Assembly: GCA_035293405.1 (NCBI GenBank)
Contig: DATDOE010000099.1
Location: 1 to 64,000 of the forward strand
Direction: 5' to 3'
Origin: Gp6-AA40 sp035293405
GTDB lineage: Bacteria; Acidobacteriota; Vicinamibacteria; Vicinamibacterales; UBA2999
DNA length: 64,000 bases
Shown here: positions 17,512-26,281 of the stretch, piece after piece
Layout: the number at the start of each line of letters is the position of its first letter
Numbering within the stretch: the first letter of the stretch is position 1
Translations under genes and position numbers: made by a program
Notes under the pieces: model-generated
What the model was told of the DNA's origin: nothing
The model's input: only the letters and a program-made list of their open reading frames with translations
The model's database searches: none

Positions 17512-18840
17512 CACTACTTTGTCAGGTTCGCTCGCTCTGATCCACGGCGTTCGATGAGATTGCTCTTGTACTGACGCGTCGCATCCCGTACGCTGCGGAC
17601 GTGACGACGGGGCCCGCGCGGGCGCTGCTGCGGCGCTTGGGCCAGTACCTCGATGGGTTCAGCGCCTGCTTCAGCCGACGGCCGCAACGAGAGGCCGCCA
17701 GTCAGTATCTCGAGGGCCTGCTCAACGACAGTGAGCGGAAGTCCATGCAGGCGATGCATGGGCGGTTGAGCGATCCCGGCCAGTATCAGGCGCTCCAGCA
17801 CTTCATCACCCATTCCCCGTGGGACGCGGCGCGCGTCTGGGCGCACCTGCGCACGGTGGTGCCCGTGCGCACCGGCATTCTCGCGATCGACGACACGGGC
17901 TTCCCGAAGCAGGGCACGCGCTCGGTGGGCGTGCAGCGGCAGTACTGTGGCGCACTCGGCAAGATCGGCAATTGCCAGGTGGCCGTGTCGAGTGCGTTGA
18001 TCGCGGACGGGCGCACGTGGCCGCTGGCGTTCGACCTCTACGTGCCCGTGTCGTGGACCGACGATGCGCCGCGCCGAGCGACGGCGGGCATTCCGGCGAC
18101 GCTGCAGTTTCGCGAGAAATGGCGTATCGCGTTGGCCCAGGTGCGCGCGATCCTGCAGGCGGGCTTCACGATTACCGGCGTGGTGGTCGACGCGGATTAT
18201 GGCAGCAACGCGGAGTTCCGCGCCGGCGTGGAACGTTTGGGACTCTCGTATGGCGTCGCGATTCGCGGCGAAGCGGTGTGCGCGGTCGTCGGCGTGCCGG
18301 GGCCGCAATCCGCGCTGGCCATTGCGCAGTCGGCCCCCGAGGAGGCGTGGGAGGCCGTGACCTGGGGCACCGGCACCGCGGGTCCGCTGACCGCGCGCTT
18401 CTGTGCGCTGCGCGTCCGGCCGACGAAGGGGCGCGGCGACCGGTGGTTGCTCTGTGAACGATCCGCGAGCGACGAACGGAAGTACTACCTGCTCCACCTG
18501 CCCGAGACGGCGGCGCTCGTCGACCTCGTCGCGCTCGCCCGCAGCCGCTGGCCGATCGAACAGCAGTATCGCGAACTGAAAGACGACCTCGGCCTCGATC
18601 ATTTCGAGGGCCGCACCTATCAGGGCTGGGCGCACCACGTCGTCCTGACGGCCGTCGCGTTCACCTTCTTACAGATCGAACGCGGAGGCGCCGTCGTCGA
18701 GCCCCGACCCACGCTACCCGTTGTCCGTGGATGGGTGCGCGAGATCATGGGCCTGCTCTACGTCATCCACAGCCGGCGGCTCCTCTCGATGCTCGACAGC
18801 TTCCGCCGGAATGCGCCGCTCCGAAGGTGACAAAGTAGTG
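17512..18840 (+). mobile_element. complete IS701-family insertion sequence, 1329 bp
   Basis: Terminal inverted repeats CACTACTTTGTCA (17512-17524) and TGACAAAGTAGTG (18828-18840) are perfect over 13 bp. The element is flanked by CTAG on both sides (17508-17511 and 18841-18844), matching the YTAR duplication usual for this family. It carries one intact transposase. Clean ends and duplication suggest a recent insertion. Confidence 0.92.
17601..18830 (+). CDS. IS701-family DDE transposase
   Basis: 409 residues. The N-terminal block (GQYLDGFSACFSRRPQREAASQYLEGLLNDSERKSMQAM) and the first catalytic segment (AIDDTGFPKQGTRSVGVQRQYCGALGKIGNCQVAVSSAL) are diagnostic for IS701. The later WPIEQQYRELKDDLGLDHFEGRTYQGWAHHVVLTAVAF holds the catalytic Glu. 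GTG start. The stop codon TGA is the first three bases of the right inverted repeat. Confidence 0.92.
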   Translation: MTTGPARALLRRLGQYLDGFSACFSRRPQREAASQYLEGLLNDSERKSMQAMHGRLSDPGQYQALQHFITHSPWDAARVWAHLRTVVPVRTGILAIDDTGFPKQGTRSVGVQRQYCGALGKIGNCQVAVSSALIADGRTWPLAFDLYVPVSWTDDAPRRATAGIPATLQFREKWRIALAQVRAILQAGFTITGVVVDADYGSNAEFRAGVERLGLSYGVAIRGEAVCAVVGVPGPQSALAIAQSAPEEAWEAVTWGTGTAGPLTARFCALRVRPTKGRGDRWLLCERSASDERKYYLLHLPETAALVDLVALARSRWPIEQQYRELKDDLGLDHFEGRTYQGWAHHVVLTAVAFTFLQIERGGAVVEPRPTLPVVRGWVREIMGLLYVIHSRRLLSMLDSFRRNAPLRR

Positions 18841-18919
18841 CTAGGAAGCGTGAGCGCCACGTTTCGCAAGGGCATCTTCGATATTAAAGCCGACACCCAC
18901 GTTGAATCCGGCGTGCCGT

Positions 18920-20260
18920 TTAGCGGCGCCCACGTTTGGTCGAGCCTCGGTCGCGCCGGGCGCCAAGCCGGGTTGCCGAATCTCTGTTGCGGCGCGTGGG
19001 GCGGCGCTGCTTGACCGCGCGGCGCCTTATCGTGCTCGAATCAGGGCGAACAATACACTTATGGTGGCTGTCCCTGTACACAGCACCGAGGTAAAGCGCT
19101 CTCGTAGTCAGCTCGCCCTGTGTCCAAGTCATGTCGGTTCCGAGCAGAATCTGAAACTCACCTTCAAAGCGAAATTCGTCATCGAAGGCTTTCGCTACAT
19201 CCGCAATCTCCAGCTTGCCGAGCTTTACGCCGGTGAAGAACTTCACGGCCATCTCAACGGCGCGACTGTGACCCGAGAAAACCGTTACGAACTGGTCTTC
19301 TCTTCGGAGTCTCGTGACCACGACCCACTTCGTCAGTACAGTCGCCAGTCCGTCGCCTGGTTTGTACGAGTGATCGACGTAACTACCGACCTTCGGAAGA
19401 GTGACGGCGTTGCGGCCTTCGTTATCACGGCTGGAGGCCATCAGGAATGCATCGGTCGCGAGCGCAATCTCCCGAACGCTGCTCGAAGTGCCCATCAGAA
19501 TTACGTTGGCCTTCTGCTCTTGCATGCTTTCGGCCCACCGTAGTCGTTGGGCCGTCAACTCTAGTTGCCTCGTATTGGCAAAAGCATGAAACAGCTGAAC
19601 GAGCGCCACCACAAAGCCCGAAGGTACAAAGCTCTGGCTCGGGACAAGGCCGGCCGACTTACCTGTGAAGAAACGACTCGCCGCTGCTGCAGCGGAATCA
19701 TTGATCCTGTGATTTCGATAGTACGTGTCTCGGTCATCTTTGAAGAACTGTGGCTCGGGATAGTAGGCCACTGCGCGTTTTCCCTCGAGGTACGGCGCCC
19801 AAAAGGCTTTCACGTAGTCGATCGATCGCTCATTGCGCCTGAACCGAAGGGCAGGCGCGACTTTGGAGATGGTTATCGCAAATTCCTCATCTCGACATGC
19901 TCCGCTCCGAAATAGTTCTTCAAGCCATCGGACCGCACGACTCCGAGTCTGCGAGACTCTATCCTTCGAGCAACCCATCCGAGTTGCCAGATCTTCCAAC
20001 GAGATCCCTTCACCAGATACCGCGGTGGTCTGAGCGGCGGCTTCGATGGATGAAGTGAAGAGCTGGTCAAAGAGCTTTTGCATCCACGTCTCGCGCTCTC
20101 CGTCTGCTCTCATGCGCCCAAGCACGATGTCCCTAAGCCGCTGTTGGGTCTCGGCACTCGGCAAAATAGTGTGATGGTCTGGTTGAGCTCCAAATGGCAT
20201 GGGACGAGATTCTATTGCAGTCAATGTTACGCAATCTTCTTTTGTCCGTTGCAAAGCCAC
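18920..20260 (-). CDS. hypothetical regulator-like protein, HTH N-terminus plus unknown sensor-like domain
   Basis: 446 residues. After about 95 residues there is a sigma-like helix-turn-helix (GISLEDLATRMGCSKDRVSQTRSRAVRWLEELF). The C-terminal half reads NVILMGTSSSVREIALATDAF, YVDHSYKPGD, KWVVVTRLRREDQFVTVFSGHSRAVEMAVKFFTG. This recalls the ligand-domain layout of predicted acidobacterial regulators (a glycine-rich first strand, then a late G-S/T-RAVE-like turn before the last helix). The final 50 or so residues are Arg-rich and probably out-of-family read-through. It starts just upstream of the convergent microprotein operon. Function unknown. Confidence 0.55.
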   Translation of the reverse strand: MALQRTKEDCVTLTAIESRPMPFGAQPDHHTILPSAETQQRLRDIVLGRMRADGERETWMQKLFDQLFTSSIEAAAQTTAVSGEGISLEDLATRMGCSKDRVSQTRSRAVRWLEELFRSGACRDEEFAITISKVAPALRFRRNERSIDYVKAFWAPYLEGKRAVAYYPEPQFFKDDRDTYYRNHRINDSAAAAASRFFTGKSAGLVPSQSFVPSGFVVALVQLFHAFANTRQLELTAQRLRWAESMQEQKANVILMGTSSSVREIALATDAFLMASSRDNEGRNAVTLPKVGSYVDHSYKPGDGLATVLTKWVVVTRLRREDQFVTVFSGHSRAVEMAVKFFTGVKLGKLEIADVAKAFDDEFRFEGEFQILLGTDMTWTQGELTTRALYLGAVYRDSHHKCIVRPDSSTIRRRAVKQRRPTRRNRDSATRLGARRDRGSTKRGRR

Positions 20261-20380
20261 AACGTGCGGTCACACGATTCCAGATCTTATAAGTCATTGC
20301 ATGGGCTGGCTTTAGTCGCCAGGATGAGTATCTTTGTTCTGTCGGGGATTGGTCCCCCGACGTCGAAAAGGAGAGAAGAA

Positions 20381-20524
20381 ATGGCGAACAAAAACTTTGC
20401 GATGCTCGAAGACGGTCTGGTTGAGTTCATGGGGCGTGTGACCCGTCGAGATTTCGGAACTCGAGATCGCCAGGTTCTTGTTGAGGCTCGTGCGAGTTTG
20501 TCAATTCAGGCGGACAGTCCCTAG
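20381..20524 (+). CDS. microprotein, 47 aa
   Basis: ATG at 20381 preceded by an exceptionally good ribosome site (AAAAGGAGAGAAGAA). Product MANKNFAMLEDGLVEFMGRV and a charged remainder ending SIQADSP; soluble, no family. First of two small genes sharing strong ribosome sites and a terminator. Confidence 0.6.
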   Translation: MANKNFAMLEDGLVEFMGRVTRRDFGTRDRQVLVEARASLSIQADSP

Positions 20525-20544
20525 TCTGAAAGGAGGGTGCCCTT

Positions 20545-20769
20545 ATGGGCACGCAGAGTGGAAAGCGACATAAGTTGAATCTGCGGCGTATCCATGGGGT
20601 AGTGACGCACTGGATCCTAGTCAGTGCGCTGTTGTTGGGCGGTGTTGGGTTCCTGGCGTACGAAGCGCGGGCCGCAACGCTGGCAGTACAGGACCTTTGG
20701 GAATCGATTTGGGGAGGACGGAACGCAGACGAAGAGTCGGACAAGAAGGAAGTAGGTCAGGCGGATTGA
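20545..20769 (+). CDS. small single-pass membrane protein, 74 aa
   Basis: ATG at 20545 after AAAGGAGGGTG, a near-perfect ribosome site. A basic N-terminus (KRHKLNLRRIHG) precedes one transmembrane helix (VVTHWILVSALLLGGVGFLAYEA). A helical, acidic tail (LAVQDLWESIWGGRNADEESDKKE) follows. It lies 20 bases after the 47-aa gene. Size and topology resemble type I-toxin, holin or accessory membrane microproteins, but no homology is claimed. Confidence 0.62.
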   Translation: MGTQSGKRHKLNLRRIHGVVTHWILVSALLLGGVGFLAYEARAATLAVQDLWESIWGGRNADEESDKKEVGQAD

Positions 20770-20799
20770 GGCGACGTCGTGATGGGATTTTCGGAAGGC

Positions 20800-20836
20800 G
20801 GGTGTCCGCTGGTGCCGGTCCAGCGGACACCCGTTT
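20800..20836 (+). terminator. intrinsic-type terminator of the microprotein operon
   Basis: GGGTGTCCGCTGG (20800-20812) and CCAGCGGACACCC (20820-20832) form a perfect 13-bp stem with a 7-base loop, followed by GTTT. It lies 31 bases after the stop of the 74-aa gene. Confidence 0.75.
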
Positions 20837-20927
20837 GCTGTACGGCACCGCAGCAGCGACGACCAGAGTGTGCGACGACGTGCGATCACTTCTGTTCGGA
20901 GCGGTCGCTCAAGATCTAGTCTGACCA

Positions 20928-21299
20928 TCATCGAGTACGAGGGGACGCGGCGTGACTCCATCTGCCCGACGATTCCACCGCCTCAAAATCCGATGACCGC
21001 AAGGTCATGGGCGTTCGATTCCCCCCTCCAGCCCATGTGAGGCCCGATTGGTCGGCGTCGTCGCGCCGGGAGAAGGCGTACAGAGAACGGAACGCGCGGA
21101 CAGGTTTCGCTTTCAGCGCGTGCGGATAGCACAGATCGAACACGTAGTCGGCGACGCTCAGGGGGACCGGCCCGAGCGTTACTCCTTGTCCCAGGTCGAC
21201 TCCAGTCTTTAGCGGTGGCGCAGCGCGCCAGGCTGCAATGGATGCAGACACGACACCCACATTGGTGAAGAGGACAATGTCAAGAACTCGTCGAGCCAT
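20928..21299 (-). CDS. possible short membrane-anchored protein, truncated at the tRNA fragment
   Basis: The first 80 or so residues look coding: a signal-anchor (RRVLDIVLFTNVGVVSASIAAW) then PPLKTGVDLGQGVTLGPVPLSVADYVFDL. The frame then runs through the tRNA-Leu fragment, giving the artefactual GGGNRTPMTLRSSDFE, and ends beyond it. It is co-oriented with and 93 bases downstream of the pentapeptide gene. It could be a fourth operon gene cut by integration, or chance. Confidence 0.3.
   Translation of the reverse strand: MARRVLDIVLFTNVGVVSASIAAWRAAPPLKTGVDLGQGVTLGPVPLSVADYVFDLCYPHALKAKPVRAFRSLYAFSRRDDADQSGLTWAGGGNRTPMTLRSSDFEAVESSGRWSHAASPRTR
20982..21035 (+). tRNA. tRNA-Leu(CAA) 3'-half fragment, att-like
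   Basis: Begins exactly at an anticodon loop CTCAAAA. It continues with a 3' anticodon stem, a long class-II variable arm hairpin (TGACCGCAAGGTCA), a T-loop TTCGATT with flanking stem, and an acceptor strand CTCCAGC followed by CCA. No D-arm or 5' acceptor precedes it. It is 45/51 identical to 26614-26664. Confidence 0.78.
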
Positions 21300-21392
21300 C
21301 GTGGTTCTTGTCCCCGGGAATCCAAGTGTGGTTTCTACTCCAGTGCGCCTGATCTCTTTTCAGAGCACCAGGCGATACTGCTCTAGCCACCA

Positions 21393-22787
21393 TTACTTGG
21401 CGATGAAGGTTCCCAGGATTGTCGTGGTTACAGCGAGGCTGATGAACCCCAACACTTGCTCAGACTGCGCCCACCTCAGTGCCGCCCTGCCTCCGGGCAG
21501 ACGCTCGGCCACATCGGCCGGAGTCGTGAGATTCATAAACAAACGCGTGCTGACTTCCAGATCCTCTAGGATGCCTGTTCGGCTCCGCCTACCTCGCTTT
21601 GCGCGAAACCCGCAGGCAAACACAAGGACACATGTGATGCACCAAGCAGGCAGACGCCAAAGCGCCTGGCCGTAGCCGCTTGTGATGTTGAGGAGGTGAA
21701 ACTGCGTCAGCGCAATGAGGCCAGATTGCAGCGCTTCGACATGCCGACGATAGATTTCGACTTCCGCCGCCTGGTCCGCCAGGCCCTGCCGTTCGAAGCC
21801 GTTCTGCAATTGGCTTAGCGTGCTCGCAACCTCGGAGAGCCTCCGCCCGCGCTCGCGCACAATGTCCGAGAGCGTTGGTTCAAGAAGGTCACGGAGTTCG
21901 GACCATGTCTTGCCTTGAAGCGACTCGACGGAACTGCCTGTGATCTCGAGCGTGTGAGTGGACCGTCGCGGTCTGGGCACTCGCGGAAAGGCACTTTGGA
22001 GCCACAGCGGCCCGGTTAACGTGCTTTCGTTGATCGCCAGGATGCCTTGCGTGTCGGGGTCGCAATGCTCTAGGTGTTCCTCGTCGCAGCCGCCGAACCG
22101 GCTGAATCTGAAATCTACGCCCCCCACGATGTTCGAGCGCTCGAACGAGAATTCGCGACTAATTCTGGCTCCCCGAAGAATCAGCGGCGCAAGAAACACT
22201 GATTCGCGCAGCGCAACGGGGGCATGAAAATGGCTGTACTCCCAGTGCACCGAATTGGACAAGTCGGCGTCGATGACATCGACACTTTGCCAGAAGTCCG
22301 TCTTCGAGAGGTCCATGAGTCCGTTTGAGGCGCTCTCCTCCAGCTCCACCCTTTCGCGAAACACCGACTCGCTGAAGTTCGCCCCTCTGCGCAACAAAGT
22401 GCTAAAGATCTGCACCCCACCTTCAAAGCTAGAGCGGCGGACTGTGAACGGCTGGTCGAACGTCGCGTTCTTGAGAAAGGTCACGCCGAGAATTGTCGAG
22501 TCCGAAATGCTCAGCGCTGTCCTTACTACTGTATCGATCACACGGATCCCGCTGTCGAAACAGCAGCGCTCACAGGTGAACAAGTCCGCCCGGGCCGACG
22601 CCGAGACAGTCCATGCGCCTACGATGATCGCGTCTTGAAGCGAAAGCTGCCCAGGTTGACCCAGCAACTGAGTCAATCCCTCCTGAGGAATCCGGCTCGT
22701 CTTTGGTGTCGCGGTGCATACATCCGCGGCGTACACGATGGTCGGTGCGATGATTGTGACGCAGAGGGCGAACGCGAGTCGCCTCAT
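21393..22787 (-). CDS. secreted/membrane pentapeptide-repeat-like protein
   Basis: 464 residues. Signal peptide (MRRLAFALCVTIIAPTIVYA). Then comes about 220 residues of short repeats with phenylalanine or leucine every five positions (DLFTCERCCFDSG, VTFLKNATFDQPFTVRRSSFEGGVQIFSTLLRRGANFSESVF, VDFRFSRFGG), the signature of a pentapeptide right-handed helix. A helical segment and two or three C-terminal membrane helices follow (ALWRLPAWCITCVLVFACGF, VLGFISLAVTTTILGTFIA). The cysteines in the repeat region suggest an oxidising compartment. Its start overlaps the transporter stop by 4 bases (ATGA). The coupling implies that the transporter and this protein work together; the role is unknown. Confidence 0.72.
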   Translation of the reverse strand: MRRLAFALCVTIIAPTIVYAADVCTATPKTSRIPQEGLTQLLGQPGQLSLQDAIIVGAWTVSASARADLFTCERCCFDSGIRVIDTVVRTALSISDSTILGVTFLKNATFDQPFTVRRSSFEGGVQIFSTLLRRGANFSESVFRERVELEESASNGLMDLSKTDFWQSVDVIDADLSNSVHWEYSHFHAPVALRESVFLAPLILRGARISREFSFERSNIVGGVDFRFSRFGGCDEEHLEHCDPDTQGILAINESTLTGPLWLQSAFPRVPRPRRSTHTLEITGSSVESLQGKTWSELRDLLEPTLSDIVRERGRRLSEVASTLSQLQNGFERQGLADQAAEVEIYRRHVEALQSGLIALTQFHLLNITSGYGQALWRLPAWCITCVLVFACGFRAKRGRRSRTGILEDLEVSTRLFMNLTTPADVAERLPGGRAALRWAQSEQVLGFISLAVTTTILGTFIAK

Positions 22788-25186
22788 ATGGACACCACCT
22801 CCGGTAGGTCGTGTTCCGGTATGGGGATCGCTCCGTGGACTGTGAATTCCAATTCATCGCCGATCGTCGGCGGGCGGCCAAGAGCCCTGAGGTCGTCATC
22901 CTGAACGGCGGCGACACATCTAAAGCCATTCCTGTTGTGCAACGTTAACTCCCCGGTGAAGCCGATAAGCCTATAGTCCTCGACCTGTAGCCGCACAACG
23001 TCCTGCCCAGCCTGCGTCAGATTGAACCATGAGGCAGGGATCAATATCTTCACCTTGGCAGATCCGGACACTTCGCGGATCCGTAACGGCGCCTCAATGG
23101 CGCGACCGTTCAACGAAAGGGCCTCGAGCGTGGCGACTGCGCCGTGGATGGTTGCGTCGAAAATGTTCACGTGACCGAGGAACTTCGCGATATGGGTACT
23201 CCGCGGCCCGAAGAACATCTCCATCGGCGTGCCGTAATCGGCGATCCGGCCTCTGCGCATGTAGAGCACCGCGTCGGACATCTCGAGCACGTCGTGGCGA
23301 TCGTGGGAGATGTTGAGCACAACGACGCCCGTCGCGCGCGCATAGGCGCGAATCAGCTTTCGTATCTCGCCACGTAACGGCTGATCGAGGCTGGCAAAGG
23401 GTTCATCGAGGATCAGCAGATCCGGGTACTGTAGCAACGCTCTCGCGATTGCGACGCGCTGTTTCTGTCCGCCACTGAGTTGACTGGGATAGTGCTGTTC
23501 GAATCCGTTGAGCCGCAGGTTGCCTAGCAGCTTCCCGATGTCCCGGTCCAGATCTGTCAAGTTCGTCCCGCCGTTCCAGAGGACCGGATAGCGGATGTTC
23601 TCTTCAACTGTCATGTGCGGGAACAACGCGAAGTCCTGGAACACGTAGGCCACCCGGCAAGACTGGCGATTCACCTTTCCGCGCTGCCAGCTTACGGTGC
23701 CGAACAGCGCTATGCGACCGGGGCCTTCGTCGGGAAGAACCAGGCCTGCTACGAGGCGGGCGAGCGTTGTTTTGCCGTGCGAACTTTCGCCGATGATCGA
23801 TACGACCACGCCCTCCGGGCGGCTGGCAATCTGAAGTGCCTGGCCGCGCATGTTTAACGCGTTGATCGGGCCATACGATTTCTCGACGTCACTAACTTCA
23901 ATCGCGACACCAGCGGGAGTAAAGTTGGTCGGCCGGCCCCGTGGCGTCCATGTCTCGACCGGAGCGTCGGACGTTGCGTCTCGCGAGGCACCGCCGAGGT
24001 ACAGCGCCCTCGACTCGAGGACCTCGATAGACCACGGTGTCAGCAGCCGCCGCGCGCCATCGATTGCGTTGGACAGTACGACGACAATCGCCAGCGCGAG
24101 AATGATGCATGCGAATACCCCATTGACATCGCTGCTATCCCAATATTCGTAAACCCACTTGCCCAGCCCGACAGCGTCGGATGGTCTCGTCTCTGCCCAC
24201 ATCAGGACGATGAAGCCGACGACGAGGCTGATTCGAATGCTGGCAAAGACCTGCGGCAGCGACTGCGGCGCGATAACCCTTCGCACAATTTGGCTGGGGG
24301 TGGCCCGCGAGAGTCGTGCGGCCTCCACAAGTGACACCGAGCAGTGCACCGATGCCGACACCGCGGCGGTGAAGACGGGCCAGAACACCGCCCACGTGGT
24401 CAAGATCAGCTGCACGCTCTCTTGGAAATAGAAGGCGAAGAACCACCGGTTCTTCAGCTCCGGTATGAAGAAGGGCGGATCCGATCCGGCGACGCTGAGC
24501 GGCGGGATCAACCTTGCGAGTGTTTGGGGACCGAGCAGCGCAACGAGCACGCCGCCCAACACGATCGGAGGAAGCCCTGACACTGTCGAAACGACAGGAT
24601 CCAACATTCGCCGAAGCGCTTGATGCTGACCCAGCGGCAACCCCATAGCGACGGCCAGCAGCGAGCCGACCAAGATTGCGGTAACAAGGCGCAGCAGAGA
24701 GAATCCGGTGGCCGATATCAGCCGGGCGGCATTCAGCTGTAGGAAGTCAAAAACGACTGCTGGCGAAGGGAGCACATCGGCCGGAACGAGACTAGACTTT
24801 GACGTCACGAGGACAACGAAACCAAAAGCAGTCCAGAGGATAGTCGTAGTTCCCAACGCCGACTTCAGAGAGAGTGTTTTCGAATCGATCAGCCGATAGC
24901 GACCTTTCACTTCTTCGATTGCGCCTGCGTCGGCGTCATTCTTCACAGACAGCTCGCGCAAGGCCCGACCCTGGGTGTCGCGGGAACGCACCATCCATGT
25001 GTGGCGAACGGCAAGGGCGGTAGTTGCCAAGCCGCACAGTGTCAACAGTCCAGTGAACAATTCTCCCGAAAGCGCTCCCGTCCGTGCGATCGAAAGATCG
25101 GTATCGCTCTGTATGAACTGCACGCCAAACGCCGCGGCCATCGACAGCGACGCCCAAAGCGCTGGAGCATCAGAGTGGAATCGCAT
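22784..25186 (-). CDS. fused ABC importer: permease + ATPase in one chain (SsuC-SsuB/NitT-TauT type)
   Basis: 800 residues. Two N-terminal helices precede a binding-protein-dependent permease domain (about residues 120-385) with the EAA-type loop VEAARLSRATPSQIVRRVIAPQSLPQVFASIR. A linker leads to a complete ATPase (about 430-650): Walker A GESSHGKT, Q-loop YVFQDFALFPHMTVEEN, signature LSGGQKQRVAIARALL, Walker B LLILDEPFASLD and H-loop NISHDRHD. About 150 further residues form a TOBE-like tail (RLQVEDYRLIGFTGELTLHNRNGFRCVAAV). Relatives are normally two separate genes, so the fusion is uncommon. The substrate class would be sulfonate, nitrate, cyanate or a pyrimidine precursor. Read from the binding-protein gene 18 bases upstream. 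Confidence 0.88.
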   Translation of the reverse strand: MRFHSDAPALWASLSMAAAFGVQFIQSDTDLSIARTGALSGELFTGLLTLCGLATTALAVRHTWMVRSRDTQGRALRELSVKNDADAGAIEEVKGRYRLIDSKTLSLKSALGTTTILWTAFGFVVLVTSKSSLVPADVLPSPAVVFDFLQLNAARLISATGFSLLRLVTAILVGSLLAVAMGLPLGQHQALRRMLDPVVSTVSGLPPIVLGGVLVALLGPQTLARLIPPLSVAGSDPPFFIPELKNRWFFAFYFQESVQLILTTWAVFWPVFTAAVSASVHCSVSLVEAARLSRATPSQIVRRVIAPQSLPQVFASIRISLVVGFIVLMWAETRPSDAVGLGKWVYEYWDSSDVNGVFACIILALAIVVVLSNAIDGARRLLTPWSIEVLESRALYLGGASRDATSDAPVETWTPRGRPTNFTPAGVAIEVSDVEKSYGPINALNMRGQALQIASRPEGVVVSIIGESSHGKTTLARLVAGLVLPDEGPGRIALFGTVSWQRGKVNRQSCRVAYVFQDFALFPHMTVEENIRYPVLWNGGTNLTDLDRDIGKLLGNLRLNGFEQHYPSQLSGGQKQRVAIARALLQYPDLLILDEPFASLDQPLRGEIRKLIRAYARATGVVVLNISHDRHDVLEMSDAVLYMRRGRIADYGTPMEMFFGPRSTHIAKFLGHVNIFDATIHGAVATLEALSLNGRAIEAPLRIREVSGSAKVKILIPASWFNLTQAGQDVVRLQVEDYRLIGFTGELTLHNRNGFRCVAAVQDDDLRALGRPPTIGDELEFTVHGAIPIPEHDLPEVVSI

Positions 25187-25204
25187 TTCAGGCGCAGTGT
25201 GGCG

Positions 25205-26281
25205 TCAACGGATCGATGCGGTGTCGCATCGGCTGAAGCCTTGACTCACGCATCGCTCGGCCTCGGACGCGGACAGACCAAGCGTGCGGTAGGCCTCCAC
25301 CAGGGCGCGCCGATCGACCTTAGCCAGCACTGGCCCCGTCTTCGAGCTATTGAGTCCAGTCGTCTTAGCCATCGCGCTGACATATGTACTGATCCCGTCC
25401 ATATTCAGATCAGCTGAGAGCGTCGTCCTCGGATGGTTGTGGTGATCGGCGTCCGCGATGTACAGCTCTTTCTCAAGGATCGCCGGCGAGTTGCCCGGAA
25501 TCCACTTGGCGGCGATCGCCAATATCCGCTCCTTGTTCTTCGGCTCCTGATAGAATTTCATCGCCCGAATGATGCCTGCCAGGTAATGCACGACCGCCTG
25601 ACGCCGAGAAGCCAGAAACCCGTCGTGGACCACTTGCCGGCAACACACATGGGATGGGAGCACTTCGTCCATCCACATGACGATCTTCATGGGGGACGTC
25701 CCCTCCTCAGCTCTCGACATGTGTGGAGACCACAGCACCGCCGCGTCTATAAACTGGCTTCGGAGTTCGGCCAGTAGCGCGTTTGGATCGGCGTACTCTC
25801 GGATGTTGACGACTGTCACGAGCCCGGCGTCCCGAACTGCCTTTCTAAACAGAGCATCGCCAGTGGATTGCCGAACTGTTCCGACTCGGAGACCTCGAAA
25901 CGCGGCCATTTTGGCCGAGAGGGACTTGCCGAGGAATTGTGCAGCGCGCGCGGTCGGAACAACTACCGCAGCGGATTCCGCCGCGGCGCCGCCGACGATC
26001 GAGAACGGTTGCCCCGACGAAATAAAGTTGACGGGAGCGGCGATTCCGGGAATACCGAGGTCGATGTGCTGAGCGGCGAGATCTTTCAGGATGTCCGGGG
26101 ATGCTTTGTACTGCCTTGGATCGACGGCTATTTGGGCTGAGAAGAGGCGCTCCTCTAGGGCGATGAAAAGCAGCGTATCGTGTGTCGCGGGAAGGTAGCC
26201 AACCCTCACGGTCGTCTGCGCGTTGACGACGTCCGTGACCGCAATCAAGAGGATCACGCAAGACCAGGCAACAGGCTTCAT
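25205..26281 (-). CDS. ABC substrate-binding protein, NMT1/SsuA-like
   Basis: 358 residues with an N-terminal signal peptide (MKPVAWSCVILLIAVTDVVNAQ). A periplasmic-binding fold follows: VRVGYLPATHDTLLFIALEERLF, DILKDLAAQHIDLGIPGIAAPVNFISSGQPFSIVGGAAAES, LRVGTVRQSTGDALFRKAVRDAGL. These match the NitT/TauT/SsuA class. Four cysteines (a CC pair and two near the C-terminus) are unusual for the class. It is the first gene of the three-gene importer/pentapeptide operon, whose promoter should lie within 26282-26600. Confidence 0.82.
   Translation of the reverse strand: MKPVAWSCVILLIAVTDVVNAQTTVRVGYLPATHDTLLFIALEERLFSAQIAVDPRQYKASPDILKDLAAQHIDLGIPGIAAPVNFISSGQPFSIVGGAAAESAAVVVPTARAAQFLGKSLSAKMAAFRGLRVGTVRQSTGDALFRKAVRDAGLVTVVNIREYADPNALLAELRSQFIDAAVLWSPHMSRAEEGTSPMKIVMWMDEVLPSHVCCRQVVHDGFLASRRQAVVHYLAGIIRAMKFYQEPKNKERILAIAAKWIPGNSPAILEKELYIADADHHNHPRTTLSADLNMDGISTYVSAMAKTTGLNSSKTGPVLAKVDRRALVEAYRTLGLSASEAERCVSQGFSRCDTASIR

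Noticed and set aside
20928..21060. Protein ending GGGNRTPMTLRSSDFE
   Set aside because: That peptide is the translation of a tRNA-Leu 3' half; only the upstream part could be coding, and it was kept at low confidence.
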